Positions 25,816-34,659 of a stretch of DNA of 64,000 nucleotides are shown here, one piece after another; position 1 is the first letter of the stretch, and every line of letters starts with the position of its first letter. The notes beneath the pieces were generated by a model, which saw only the letters and a list, made by a program, of their open reading frames with translations, was not told the DNA's origin and did not search any database. Origin of the DNA: Bog-473 sp963742035 (GTDB lineage Bacteria; Actinomycetota; Acidimicrobiia; Acidimicrobiales; RAAP-2); NCBI GenBank assembly GCA_963742035.1, contig CAVUKH010000006.1:1-64000 (forward strand). Reading direction: 5' to 3'. The translations under genes and the position numbers were made by a program.

Positions 25816-26622
25816 TTAGATGCGGTTGAGCAGCTCGCTCTTCTTGGCCGCGAACTCCTCCTCGGAGAGGATCCCGCGGCGCCGCAGGTCGTCGAGCTCA
25901 ATGAGCCGGTCCCGAATCTCGAACTGTGGGGTGGCCGGCATGGCGGGGCCGGCCGGCGCGGCACTGCCGGTGTCCGGCGCGACCGCCGGCGTGGCCGTCG
26001 AGGCGGCTCCCCCGACCCCGAAGGGGGGTGTGTCGTGCGCGTCCTCGTACCGCGTCTCTTCGTGGCGGGTGTCGTCGGCATAGGGCGCGCCGTAGCGGTC
26101 CCGCGGTTGCATCTCCGGCGGGATCGTCTCGCGGCGCCCCCCGCCCACGATCTCGTTGATCTGCGAGTTGATGACGCGCTGCACCACCGCCGGCTTGCGC
26201 ATGTACTCCAGCGTCAGTGAGTCGTCCTCGCCCTGGACATCGATGATCAGCGAGCCCGTCCCGAGCACCCGCTCAATGAGCTCCTGGCGGATGTTGACCT
26301 CGGTGATCCGTTGCAGCCGCAGCTGGACGGTGTCACGCCCGATGATGCCCTGGCGCACGAGGATCCGCGTGGACGTGAGTGCCACCACGTAGGAGCGCCA
26401 GCGCACGAAACGACCGAGTAACCACAGGCCCGGGATCACGGCCAGAATGAGGATGGGCCAGTTCGTCCAGCTCGGCGCGTTCTGCCACAGGATGACCAGC
26501 ACGATCAGGCCCGCCCACACGCCGATGGAGGTGAACAGCGGGCCGAAGAGGAAGATCCAGTGGGGGCGCAACTCGGCCAGCAGTTCCTCGTCTTCGTTGA
26601 GGAATTTCCGAGGCAGCGCCAT
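25816..26622 (-). CDS. Membrane PH-domain (bPH2/DUF304) protein with SHOCT tail
   Basis: 268 residues. Two membrane helices (WIFLFGPLFTSIGVWAGLIVLVILW and WPILILAVIPGLWLLGRF) precede a bacterial PH-like domain (YVVALTSTRILVRQGIIGRDTVQLRLQRITEVNIRQ to GTGSLIIDV). A disordered Pro/Ala-rich linker of about 70 residues leads to a C-terminal SHOCT motif, LIELDDLRRRGILSEEEFAAKKSELL. SHOCT segments are thought to mediate oligomerisation. Function unknown; likely cytoplasmic face of the membrane. Confidence 0.85.
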   Translation of the reverse strand: MALPRKFLNEDEELLAELRPHWIFLFGPLFTSIGVWAGLIVLVILWQNAPSWTNWPILILAVIPGLWLLGRFVRWRSYVVALTSTRILVRQGIIGRDTVQLRLQRITEVNIRQELIERVLGTGSLIIDVQGEDDSLTLEYMRKPAVVQRVINSQINEIVGGGRRETIPPEMQPRDRYGAPYADDTRHEETRYEDAHDTPPFGVGGAASTATPAVAPDTGSAAPAGPAMPATPQFEIRDRLIELDDLRRRGILSEEEFAAKKSELLNRI

Positions 26623-26689
26623 CGCCCCAGCGTACCGGCGCGCCACCGACACACCGGGGCACGGTCGGCGCCGGACGTAGGGTTGGGTC

Positions 26690-26998
26690 GTGCCGTATGC
26701 CGAGGTGGAGCCCGACGAGGTCAAAGCGCGCATCGCCCGCGGCGAGGACGTGTTTCTCCTCGACGTGCGCGAGCCGGACGAGGTCGAGGCCTGGGCCTAT
26801 CCCATCGGCATCAACATCCCGCTCGGGGAGCTCGGTCACCGTCTCGACGAAATTCCGCGGGACGTCACCATTGTGGTGGCCTGCCACGTCGGTGGGCGCT
26901 CCGCCGCAGCGGCGCAGGCGCTCAGTGACGCCGGGTGGACCGCCGAGAACCTGACCGGTGGCGCGGTCGCCTGGGCCGAGGGCGAGCCAGAACCGTAG
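26690..26998 (+). CDS. Single-domain rhodanese
   Basis: 102-residue sulfurtransferase domain that passes persulfide sulfur. DVFLLDVREPDEVEAWAYPIGINIPLGEL is the rhodanese opening and CHVGGRSAAAAQAL is the active-site loop with catalytic Cys, ending GGAVAWAEG. GTG start, divergent from the bPH2 gene. Physiological acceptor unknown. Confidence 0.9.
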   Translation: MPYAEVEPDEVKARIARGEDVFLLDVREPDEVEAWAYPIGINIPLGELGHRLDEIPRDVTIVVACHVGGRSAAAAQALSDAGWTAENLTGGAVAWAEGEPEP

Positions 26999-27104
26999 GC
27001 CCACCCCGTCTTCTGGGCGAGCACTTCCCTCGTGACACCCCTATTGAAGAGTCGCTAACCTGCCGGCCGAATCGGTTTGGCACTTCAAGAGCGGGAGGGA
27101 CCGA

Positions 27105-27800
27105 ATGAGCGAGGTGGGACAGGTGACGCCCAGAGGGCGTCATGCGGTGGCGGGTGTCGGACGGACGGTGTGGGTACGACGCGTCCCTTTGACCGCATCG
27201 GCGGGTCTCGCGCTCATCACGATCGGGATGGCGGGCGGCGTTGCGCCAACTCCGGCATCCGCACAGACGGCCACACCGAACGTCGGAGCGCTACTCGTCC
27301 GGTCCGGCGAGATGCCCGGGTTCGAACCGACGGGCTCGCCGCAGACCTGGACCGGTGCAGCACAGTACGTCTCCCAAGGGTTGCAGGAGACGGGGAAGAA
27401 GGCGAGTGCCGACCTGAAGGAGTTCACCGACGCGGGACTCATCGCGACGGCGTGGGGCAACCTCTCGGGTCCCGGTGGCGACAGCGGCGCGAACGAAGTC
27501 TGGTACCTCAAGTCGTCCGCGGCGGCGCGCCGTCTGGGATGGTGGCTCTACGCGAGCACTGCGGCAAGCGGACGGCAAACCCCAGGCTCGACCCTCCACA
27601 CGTTCAAGGCGGGCATAGCGGGAGGCAAGGCCTACACAATTTCGAACAGTCAGGGCAGTGCCAACGACGTCTACTTCGCACATGGCCGCTGCGTCTTCTT
27701 CGTCGGCGATTCGGTGTCATCGTCCCCAGCGGAAAGCCCATCGGTCGTCGTGTCGGCATCGAAGGCGGTGGAGAAGCGCACGTCCGCCACGTGCGCCTAG
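27105..27800 (+). CDS. Secreted protein of unknown function
   Basis: 231 residues with a long basic N-terminus, a hydrophobic signal (LTASAGLALITIGMAGGVA) and a likely cleavage after PTPASAQ. The mature part contains GALLVRSGEMPGFEP, a motif seen in actinobacterial secreted proteins, and two Cys near the C-terminus (HGRCVFF and SATCA) that may form a disulfide. ATG 27105 has GGGAGGG upstream. No enzymatic motif recognised. Confidence 0.75.
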   Translation: MSEVGQVTPRGRHAVAGVGRTVWVRRVPLTASAGLALITIGMAGGVAPTPASAQTATPNVGALLVRSGEMPGFEPTGSPQTWTGAAQYVSQGLQETGKKASADLKEFTDAGLIATAWGNLSGPGGDSGANEVWYLKSSAAARRLGWWLYASTAASGRQTPGSTLHTFKAGIAGGKAYTISNSQGSANDVYFAHGRCVFFVGDSVSSSPAESPSVVVSASKAVEKRTSATCA

Positions 27801-27916
27801 ATCCTCACCGGATGGGACCCTCGGCGCTGAGGCCGTTCCGATCGGAGCACGACGGGTTCGAAGGCGCCGGCGTACGTCCGAATACCATCGAGCAGGGTTT
27901 CTGCACGTTCCCTTCG

Positions 27917-27989
27917 TAGGGCTGGTGGGGATCGAACCCACGACCCAGGGATTATGAGTCCCCTGCTCTGACCACTGAGCTACAGCCCC
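27917..27989 (-). tRNA. tRNA-Met (CAT)
   Basis: Full cloverleaf on the minus strand, 73 nt, with 7-bp acceptor stem GGGGCTG/CAGCCCT, D-arm GCTCAGTGGTCAGAGC, anticodon loop CTCATAA and T-arm GTGGGTTCGATCCCCAC. CCA is not encoded. CAT could also be the precursor of tRNA-Ile2 read after lysidine modification; elongator Met is the default call. Confidence 0.9.
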
Positions 27990-28079
27990 AAGGTGGGGTT
28001 CTAGCCCACCAGGGGCACCCGCATCGACATTTCACACGGCGGCAACCATGGTGGGGGGCCGGCCCGGCAACATGCCCTG

Positions 28080-29855
28080 ATGGATCGGGACGACGCCGAA
28101 GGCATGCAGGGTCACGTGATCGTGTGCGGCCTCCAGGGCGTGGGGCTGCGCGCGGTGGAGCAATTCCACCTGAGCGGCACGCGGGTCGTGGTGATCGACG
28201 ACGACGCCGATCCCCGCCGCTGGCGGACCCTCCACGACTGGGGCGTGCCCCATGTCCGCCTGCACGCCCACCGCGGCGAGGGTTTCGAAGAAGCCGGCCT
28301 GGCGGGGGCGGCCGCGGTGGTCTGCGTCGAAGTCGACGAGATCCACACGCTGGAGACGGCGCTGCGGATCAAGGAGATCCGCCCCGACCTCCCCCTCGTC
28401 GTGCAATTGGCCAATCCGTCTGTGGCGCGGGCCCTCGAGCGCGTGTCGGGACCCGGCAGCGTGCTGGACGTGGCGTCGTTGGCGGCACCGGCCTTCGTCG
28501 AGGCCTGTCTCCTCCGGCCCTCCCACGCCATTGAGCTGGCCGGGATCGACTTCGCTGTCGTCAAGCTGACCGTCGAGGCGAAGGAGTCCACGCACGACAC
28601 CTTCCGCGCCCACTTCGGACATCTGGCACCCGTGGCGATCATGCCCTTCGGGGACTCGCCGATGGAGATGTGCCCGGGCCGCGACCACCCTCTGCACGCC
28701 GGAGACCGTGTGGCGGCCCTCGGCACCGTGGTCGAGTTGCAGAACATGGGGATCTCCACGACCGGGCCAGCGGAGGGCCCGACGCGGGCCGTGGGGTTGG
28801 CCCGCCGCATTCGGTTGCAGCTCGGCATTGCGCTCGAGGAGGGCAATCGCGCCCTGGCCGTCGTGACGGCGGCACTCTTCGCCCTCATTGTGGTCGCAAC
28901 CATCATTTTGCACTTCACGTTCCGACCTGACGGCAGCCACGCCCACCTCGGCTTCCTCGACTCCCTCTACTTCACCGTGGAGACCGTGGCGACCGTCGGC
29001 TACGGGGACTACAGCTTCTCCCACCAGAGCCCATGGCTCGTTGTCGGCGCGATCATTCTCATTCTGTTGGGGGTGGCGCTCGTGTCGACCGCGTTCGCGC
29101 TCTTCACCAACATTCTGGTGAGCCGCCGCATTGAACGGTCACTCGGAAGGCGTCAGGTGCCGGGAATGGTCGACCACGTAATCGTCATCGGCCTCGGCGC
29201 CGTCGGCATCAGCGTTGTCCGTCGCCTGGTGGCCGAGGGCGAATCCGTGGTCGTGATCGAGCGCGACGCCGACAACCGCTACCTGGCGCAGGCCCGGGCC
29301 CTCGGGGTCCCCGTCGTGATCGCCGACGCCACCCAGCAACAGACGCATCGCATGGTCAACATCGACGACGCCAAGGCGGTGGCCGTGCTGACGAGCGCCG
29401 ACCTGACCAACATTGAGACCGGGCTCTCCGTGCGGGAGTCCCTTGGCGGCCGCTGGGACGACGTCCCGGTGGTCCTGCGCGTCTTCGATCGCGAACTGGC
29501 GCACATGATGGAGCGGAGCTTCGGCTTCCAGCACGTCCGTTCCACGTCGGCGCTCGCCGCGCCGTGGTTCGTCGGCGCCGCCCTCGGGCTCGACGTGCTC
29601 AGCACCTTCTACGTCGACCAACAGCCGTTCCTGGTCGCCGGTCTCACGGTTGCGCCCGACGGCGGCCTGCAGGGGCTCGCCATGCAGGATCTTTCTTCGC
29701 GCACGCGGGTCATCGCGCTCAGCCGAGCCGCCGATGGCGTGCTCGAACATCCGCCCCGTCGAGGTACCGTCTTCGCCGGCGGCGATATCGCATATCTGCT
29801 CGGTCCCTACGAGGAGCTCCTCAGGGTTCTCCAGCGCGATCAGACACCGGTCTGA
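28080..29855 (+). CDS. Potassium channel with RCK (TrkA-N) domains on both sides of the pore
   Basis: 591-residue inner-membrane K+ channel or transporter. Residues about 10-125 are a Rossmann TrkA-N domain (HVIVCGLQGVGLRAVEQF), followed by an RCK-C-like part (DFAVVKLTVEA). Two helices (ALAVVTAALFALIVVATIILHF and WLVVGAIILILLGVALVSTAFALF) flank the filter TVGYGD near residue 305. A second TrkA-N (HVIVIGLGAVGISVVRRL) and RCK-C follow. The usual channel has RCK domains only after the pore; the N-terminal copy is unusual. The second Rossmann motif GLGAVG is intact; the first reads GLQGVG. Nucleotide or Ca2+ gating is expected from the family. Confidence 0.88.
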   Translation: MDRDDAEGMQGHVIVCGLQGVGLRAVEQFHLSGTRVVVIDDDADPRRWRTLHDWGVPHVRLHAHRGEGFEEAGLAGAAAVVCVEVDEIHTLETALRIKEIRPDLPLVVQLANPSVARALERVSGPGSVLDVASLAAPAFVEACLLRPSHAIELAGIDFAVVKLTVEAKESTHDTFRAHFGHLAPVAIMPFGDSPMEMCPGRDHPLHAGDRVAALGTVVELQNMGISTTGPAEGPTRAVGLARRIRLQLGIALEEGNRALAVVTAALFALIVVATIILHFTFRPDGSHAHLGFLDSLYFTVETVATVGYGDYSFSHQSPWLVVGAIILILLGVALVSTAFALFTNILVSRRIERSLGRRQVPGMVDHVIVIGLGAVGISVVRRLVAEGESVVVIERDADNRYLAQARALGVPVVIADATQQQTHRMVNIDDAKAVAVLTSADLTNIETGLSVRESLGGRWDDVPVVLRVFDRELAHMMERSFGFQHVRSTSALAAPWFVGAALGLDVLSTFYVDQQPFLVAGLTVAPDGGLQGLAMQDLSSRTRVIALSRAADGVLEHPPRRGTVFAGGDIAYLLGPYEELLRVLQRDQTPV

Positions 29856-29883
29856 GGAGTCGGCATCATGGTGCCCCGTGACC

Positions 29884-32121
29884 ATGGTCGAGGAGGAGAG
29901 GCCCGGATCATCCCCCCAGACCATGTCGGCCACGCCTGCACCTTCCGACTCGCTTGCGTGGCGGTTCGGCCCTTGGGTTGTGGTGGCCCTCTCCATGGCC
30001 TGGGGGCTGTGGGAGCTGCGCCCCGAGCTGCGCGCCGTGCCGTACCTCGACGACAGCTCCCTGCACGAACAGATGGTGCGCGCCGCCTCGGCGCGGATCA
30101 GCCAGGGCCATCTCCCCCTGACGAGCTGGTTCCCCTACCTCGGACTGGGATCGCCGCAGTTCCTCCATTACCAGAGCCTGCCGTCCATGGTCTCGGGCGC
30201 GATCGGCACGTTCGTCGACCCCGACACGGTCTTCCGGTGGTCCCTCTATCTGCTGCTGGCCCTGTGGCCGATCGCCGTGTACTGGAGCGGGCGGCTCTTC
30301 GGGCTGAGCCGCTGGACGGCGGCGTCGGCGGCCGCGGTGGCGCCGTTCCTCGCCTCAGCCGCCGGCATCGGGTACGAAACCAAGGCCTACGTCTGGGTGG
30401 GGTATGGCGTGTGGACCCAGCTCTGGGCCTCATGGACGCTCCCGCTGGCGTGGGGCTTCACCTACCGGGCGCTCTCGTCGCTGCGCTTCGCGTTCTGGGC
30501 CGTGCTCTTCATCATGTTGACCGTCGCGCTGCACTACGAGACCGGGTACCTGGCCTTCGTGCCGCTGGTGGTGTGGCCCTTCATTTCGCCATCGGACCTC
30601 TGGCGGCGGCTCGGACGCGCTGTGGCACTCGGTGCGGCCGCGGTGCTGGCCTCGGCCTGGGTCATCGTCCCCCTGCTGCAGCAGTCGCACTGGGCAGCGC
30701 GCAACCAGGTCCTGGAGGGCACGGGGCTGGAGAATGGTTACGGCGCCGGACAGATGCTGTCGTGGCTCTTCACCGGGCACCTCTACGACGACGGCCGCTG
30801 GCCCATCGTCACGATCCTGGTGGCCGTCGGGATCGGCGTCTGCATTGCGCGCTGGCGCTCGTTCCTGGCCGGTCGCGCCCTCCTGGTGATCTGGGTGGTC
30901 ACGCTGGTCATGACGTTCGGACGCACCACGTTCGGCGGTCTGTACGCGATCGTGCCCGGCAGCAGCGACATCTTCATTCGACGCTTCCAAATGGGCGTGC
31001 AGCTCTCGGGGATCCTCCTGGCCGGCATCGGCCTCGTGTTCTTGGGACGTCTGGTCCTCGACGGTGCATTGGCTCTGTTCCCGGAGGAGGACCGCGGCTG
31101 GGCGGCCCAGCCGTTCGGCCGCGGCATCGTCACCGGGCTGTGCATCCTGGCACTGGTCGTCGTGCTCGCCCCGGCCTGGAGCGACATGGACACCTACGAC
31201 GCCCACAACGCGACGAACGTCGGCCTCCAGGCGGCGGCCGACGCGCAGCAGGACCCGCAGATCGACCAGTTGCTGGCCTACGTGCGCGCGCACCCGAGGG
31301 GCCGCGTCTACGCCGGGGCGCCGACGAACTGGGGCAACGACTTCCTCGTCGGCGCGGTGCCCGTGTTCAAGTACCTGGAGAGCAAGGACATCGACGAGGT
31401 CGGGTACACGCTGCGCACGGCGTCGCTCATGACCGATCCCGAGTACTTCTTCGACGAGAACAACCCGGGCGACTATCCGCTCTTCGGCATCGGGTATCTG
31501 ATCCTCCCGCGCAACATGGAGTCGCCGGTCGACAGCGACAAGGTCGGCTGCTCGGGCGACTACTGCCTGTGGGCGCTCCCCCACGCGGGCTACATCCATG
31601 TCTTCGACACGACGGGCACGCTCACGGCGACCCGGGCCGACGTCGGCTCGCAGAGCGACACCCTCCTGGAATCGCCGCTCCTCGCCGATCAACGGGACCT
31701 CACGGTGGGCTTCAACGGCCAGAAGGCGTCCACCCCCACCGCGGCCAATGCGTCGACCCTGCAGGGGTCGCCGGGGCGGGTGGTGACGGAGCAGGCCGAC
31801 CTGGAAGACGGCGCTGCCCGCGCCGTGGTCCACACGACCCGACGGGCGACGGTTGTCCTGAGCGCGTCGTACGACCCCGGCTGGCACGCCACGGTGAACG
31901 GCCGGCCGGCGCCGACGGTGATGGTGGCGCCGGCTCTGGTCGGCGTCGTGGTGGGCCCTGGTCTCCACGCGGTGACCTTCACCTATGACGGCTACGGCTC
32001 CTACGACGCGCTGTTCATCCTGGCGTTGGGCGTCTTCGTGGTCTTGGCCCTCGCTCCCCTGGCCTGGCGGCTGATCCGACGGAGGCGGGAGAGCATCTCG
32101 GATGTTGCTCCGCGGTGGTGA
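29884..32121 (+). CDS. YfhO-like polytopic membrane protein
   Basis: 745 residues with about ten membrane helices in the first 430 residues, a large extracytoplasmic domain, and a last helix near the C-terminus. The end LSASYDPGWHATVNGRP followed by GVVVGPGLHAVTFTYDGYG is the YfhO-family signature; YfhO proteins are GT-C-like membrane proteins linked to glycosylation of lipoteichoic acid or other surface polymers. An early acidic motif VPYLDDSSLHEQ may be the GT-C catalytic loop. Start uncertain: ATG 29884, GTG 29878 or ATG 29923. It begins 28 bp after the channel gene. Confidence 0.78.
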   Translation: MVEEERPGSSPQTMSATPAPSDSLAWRFGPWVVVALSMAWGLWELRPELRAVPYLDDSSLHEQMVRAASARISQGHLPLTSWFPYLGLGSPQFLHYQSLPSMVSGAIGTFVDPDTVFRWSLYLLLALWPIAVYWSGRLFGLSRWTAASAAAVAPFLASAAGIGYETKAYVWVGYGVWTQLWASWTLPLAWGFTYRALSSLRFAFWAVLFIMLTVALHYETGYLAFVPLVVWPFISPSDLWRRLGRAVALGAAAVLASAWVIVPLLQQSHWAARNQVLEGTGLENGYGAGQMLSWLFTGHLYDDGRWPIVTILVAVGIGVCIARWRSFLAGRALLVIWVVTLVMTFGRTTFGGLYAIVPGSSDIFIRRFQMGVQLSGILLAGIGLVFLGRLVLDGALALFPEEDRGWAAQPFGRGIVTGLCILALVVVLAPAWSDMDTYDAHNATNVGLQAAADAQQDPQIDQLLAYVRAHPRGRVYAGAPTNWGNDFLVGAVPVFKYLESKDIDEVGYTLRTASLMTDPEYFFDENNPGDYPLFGIGYLILPRNMESPVDSDKVGCSGDYCLWALPHAGYIHVFDTTGTLTATRADVGSQSDTLLESPLLADQRDLTVGFNGQKASTPTAANASTLQGSPGRVVTEQADLEDGAARAVVHTTRRATVVLSASYDPGWHATVNGRPAPTVMVAPALVGVVVGPGLHAVTFTYDGYGSYDALFILALGVFVVLALAPLAWRLIRRRRESISDVAPRW

Positions 32122-32205
32122 TGACCCAACGGAACGGTCGCTTCGCCGCACCCACCGAGACCCACGCCCCAGACGGCCACCGACGGAGCGTTAGCTTGTG
32201 GCGAC

Positions 32206-32715
32206 ATGGAGCAGGCTCTCGCCGATCTGGCCGGTCCGAATCTGCGCGTCATGTTCTGCGGCATCAATCCCGGGACGCTCTCGGCCGAGCTCGGCCTGCA
32301 CTTCGCCCGACCCGGGAATCGGTTCTGGAAGTTGCTCTGTGCCGGCGGATTCACCGGGTCGGTGCTCTTGCCCGTCGAACAACACATGCTGCCCGAGCTC
32401 GGCATCGGCATCACGAACCTCGTCGATCGGGCGACTGCCGCCGCCAGCGAGCTGCGGCGCGCGGAGTTGCGCGACGGCGCGTCGCAGCTGGAGGCCAAGG
32501 CGGCCCGCCTGCGACCCCGCTGCGTGGCGATACTCGGGCTGCAGGCGTACCGGACGGCGTTTCAGAGACCGAAGGCGGAAATTGGTCGCCAGCCCGAACG
32601 CCTCGGCGGTGCCCTTCTGTGGCTCCTGCCCAACCCGAGCGGGCTACAGGCCCACTATCAACTGCCTGAGATGACCGAGATGTACAGGTCGCTCTTCGTC
32701 GCCACCGAGAACTGA
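32206..32715 (+). CDS. mug: G/U mismatch-specific DNA glycosylase
   Basis: 169-residue uracil-DNA-glycosylase superfamily enzyme (Mug/TDG) that removes U or T opposite G and related lesions. Catalytic motif VMFCGINPGTLSAE with the family GINPG, partner motif NPSGLQAHYQLPEM, and FARPGNRFWKLL between. Cytosolic repair protein, single gene. Confidence 0.92.
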   Translation: MEQALADLAGPNLRVMFCGINPGTLSAELGLHFARPGNRFWKLLCAGGFTGSVLLPVEQHMLPELGIGITNLVDRATAAASELRRAELRDGASQLEAKAARLRPRCVAILGLQAYRTAFQRPKAEIGRQPERLGGALLWLLPNPSGLQAHYQLPEMTEMYRSLFVATEN

Positions 32716-32762
32716 CAGGACAGGCCCGTTCACAGTGCGAAGGCGGCGAGCGCCGGGCAGGG

Positions 32763-33143
32763 TCAGCGGCCGGCTGTTCGGTCCTGCTGGAGCTCGATCG
32801 TGTTCCCGGCCGGATCGTTGATCCATATCTGGACTGTGCCGGCACCCTGCACCGCCCGCTCATAGGGGATGTGCCGGTCCTGGAGCTCGGCGATGGCCGC
32901 GTCGAGGTCCTCCACGGCGACGCAGTAGTGGTTTCCCGTCGAGTCGATCGCCGTCCCCCGGGGTGGAGCACCGACGACATGCAGCTCTTGATCGGACACC
33001 GCGAACCACTGTCCCGGGACACCCGGGATGACGGGGCGTTCTTTCGAGTCCAACCCGAACAGACCACCGTAGAAGGAGACCATGTCGTCCAGTGGGGTGT
33101 CGTTGCAGTTCACCGACACGTGATGGAACTTCGTGATCTTCAC
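32763..33143 (-). CDS. VOC-fold protein (glyoxalase/dioxygenase type)
   Basis: 126 residues. Begins KITKFHHVSVNCNDTPLDDMVSFYGGLFGL with a metal-ligand His in HHVSV, has NHYCVAVEDLDAAIAEL carrying the second His, and ends WINDPAGNTIELQQD with the Glu ligand. This intact 2-His-1-Glu set suggests a metal-dependent enzyme. GTG 33143 has GGAGG six bases upstream. Substrate unknown. Confidence 0.85.
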   Translation of the reverse strand: MKITKFHHVSVNCNDTPLDDMVSFYGGLFGLDSKERPVIPGVPGQWFAVSDQELHVVGAPPRGTAIDSTGNHYCVAVEDLDAAIAELQDRHIPYERAVQGAGTVQIWINDPAGNTIELQQDRTAGR

Positions 33144-33229
33144 TCGTTGCCTCCGGTGTTCCGTTCCCGCAGGATCGACACGTCTGTGCGATGCCACCGT
33201 AGTCAACACCCGCCTTGAAGAGCCCGTCT

Positions 33230-33667
33230 TCAGTCAAGCTGTTCGGCCAACGCGACGATGACGCCTCCGGGCCCGCGGAGATAACAGAGCCGGTAGATCT
33301 CCTCGTAGTCCGCCACCTCTCCCACGAGCTCTGCACCGTGCGCCTGCAGGCGGGCGACGACGTCCTCGATGTCATCGACCGCGAACATGATGCGACGGAG
33401 GCCAACGGCATTGGCCGGCGCGTTGGCCTGGGCTTCGATAGCCACCGGACGGTGGAACTTGGTCAGCTCGAGCCGGCTGTGGCCGTCCGGCGTCCGCACC
33501 ATCGCGATGTCGGCCCGGACCTCGTCGAGCCCGACAACACGGTCCACCCACGATCCCTTGACCGCCGCCGTGCCGTCCAGTTCCAGACCCAGCTCCAGGA
33601 AGAAGGCGGTCGCCGCCCTGAGGTCGTCGACCACGATGCCGACATTGTCCAACCGTTGGACTGCCAT
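33230..33667 (-). CDS. VOC-fold protein, likely bleomycin-resistance/dioxygenase superfamily
   Basis: 145 residues starting AVQRLDNVGIVVDDLRAATAFFLELGLEL, with LRRIMFAVDDIEDVVARL and a final YLRGPGGVIVALAEQLD. The first ligand position is Asn rather than His (LDNVGIVV) and the last is Ala-Leu-Ala-Glu, so metal binding may differ from the neighbouring VOC gene. Same strand as that gene, 86 bp apart. Function unknown. Confidence 0.82.
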   Translation of the reverse strand: MAVQRLDNVGIVVDDLRAATAFFLELGLELDGTAAVKGSWVDRVVGLDEVRADIAMVRTPDGHSRLELTKFHRPVAIEAQANAPANAVGLRRIMFAVDDIEDVVARLQAHGAELVGEVADYEEIYRLCYLRGPGGVIVALAEQLD

Positions 33668-33838
33668 GGGGCCAACGTAGCCATGTAGCCCTGGCCGATG
33701 GCGAGATCTCGTGAGACCACCGTTGGCAGACGGAGCGGATGTGACCGGGAAGTCGCGTCCTCGCCGCTGTCGCCCTTGCGCCCCTGCTGCGGCACCGGAT
33801 GCAGCGAACGGCGGTCGTCGCGGGGACAATGACTGGTC

Positions 33839-34318
33839 ATGACCACCCCACTCAGACCCGAGTCTCCCCGCACGCACGCAGCCCCCGGAGCGTCTGACCC
33901 CGCCGAGGTGGTCCTGCGGTTCCTGCAGGCCCTCGCCGCGTTCGATGTCGACGCGGCGCTCGACCTCGTGGCCGACGACCTCGTCTACATCAATGTGTCG
34001 CTGCCGACCATCCGAGGCCGGGACCGGCTCGAGCGCATCGCCCGCCCGTGGCTACGCCGTGGACGCATGGGCTTCAATGTCCACTTCAATCACGTGGCGA
34101 CCGAGGGCAACGTCGTACTGACCGACCGAATCGACGAGCTCAACTTCGGCCGCTTCGCCACACGCTTCTGGGTCTACGGCCGCTTCGTCGTGGGCGACGA
34201 CGGGAAGATCGCCCTGTGGCGCGACTCGTTCGACTGGCTGGACGTGACCATCGGGAACCTGCGCGGCCTGGCGGGGCTGGTGTCACCGTCGCTGAACCGG
34301 CGGATGCCGGCCGAATGA
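33839..34318 (+). CDS. SnoaL-like/limonene-epoxide-hydrolase-fold protein
   Basis: 159 residues with the cone-shaped NTF2-like fold: DPAEVVLRFLQALAAFDVDAALDLVADDLVYINVSLPTIRG, then VVLTDRIDELNFG and the end VGDDGKIALWRDSFDW. The pattern of Arg/Asp in TDRIDEL and WRDSFDW fits limonene-1,2-epoxide hydrolases, which act on small epoxides. Natural substrate unknown. Confidence 0.8.
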   Translation: MTTPLRPESPRTHAAPGASDPAEVVLRFLQALAAFDVDAALDLVADDLVYINVSLPTIRGRDRLERIARPWLRRGRMGFNVHFNHVATEGNVVLTDRIDELNFGRFATRFWVYGRFVVGDDGKIALWRDSFDWLDVTIGNLRGLAGLVSPSLNRRMPAE

Positions 34319-34334
34319 GGGTCCGACTGATCGA

Positions 34335-34577
34335 CTACTGGAGGTAGCCCTCCACCGTCCCGGCCGAACGCTCCTGGGCGGCATCGGGATCCTGGCCGGC
34401 ATGGCGCTTGGCGCGGCGTTGCCGCAGCATGTCCCAGAGCTGATCGAGCGTCACCTCCAGGTCACGCTTGCGCTTCAACTCGTCGTCGCTGAGCCCCTCG
34501 CCGACGTGTGCCTCCTCGAGTTGCTGCTCCTCGGCGGCCAGCTGGTTGATGCGCTCCACGATGTCCTGGTCGTCCAC
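34335..34577 (-). CDS. DUF2630 family protein
   Basis: 80-residue helical protein, actinobacterial DUF2630: DDQDIVERINQLAAEEQQLEEAHVGEGLSDDELKRKRDLEVTLDQLWDMLRQRRAKR. Predicted two-helix coiled coil; function unknown. GTG start with GGAG upstream. It lies downstream of lon behind a strong hairpin. Confidence 0.82.
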   Translation of the reverse strand: MDDQDIVERINQLAAEEQQLEEAHVGEGLSDDELKRKRDLEVTLDQLWDMLRQRRAKRHAGQDPDAAQERSAGTVEGYLQ

Positions 34578-34613
34578 TGTCAGCTCCGATCGACGGACCC
34601 AGTGCCGGTGTGA

Positions 34614-34648
34614 CTGGGTCAGACCCAACTCGTGTGGGCCTGACCCAG
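34614..34648. terminator. Large inverted repeat after lon
   Basis: Perfect 9-bp stem CTGGGTCAG (34614-34622) with CTGACCCAG (34640-34648), extended by an inner CCCA/TGGG pair. It starts 11 bp after the lon stop and lies before DUF2630. No U-tract follows in the lon direction. Alternative pairings (TGGGTCAGACCCA) also exist. Confidence 0.55.
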
Positions 34649-34659
34649 TTTGCCCGGCC

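Noticed and set aside
27077..27919. 280-codon ORF overlapping the secreted protein gene
   Set aside because: The 27105 frame has a ribosome site, signal peptide and normal composition; this one has none.
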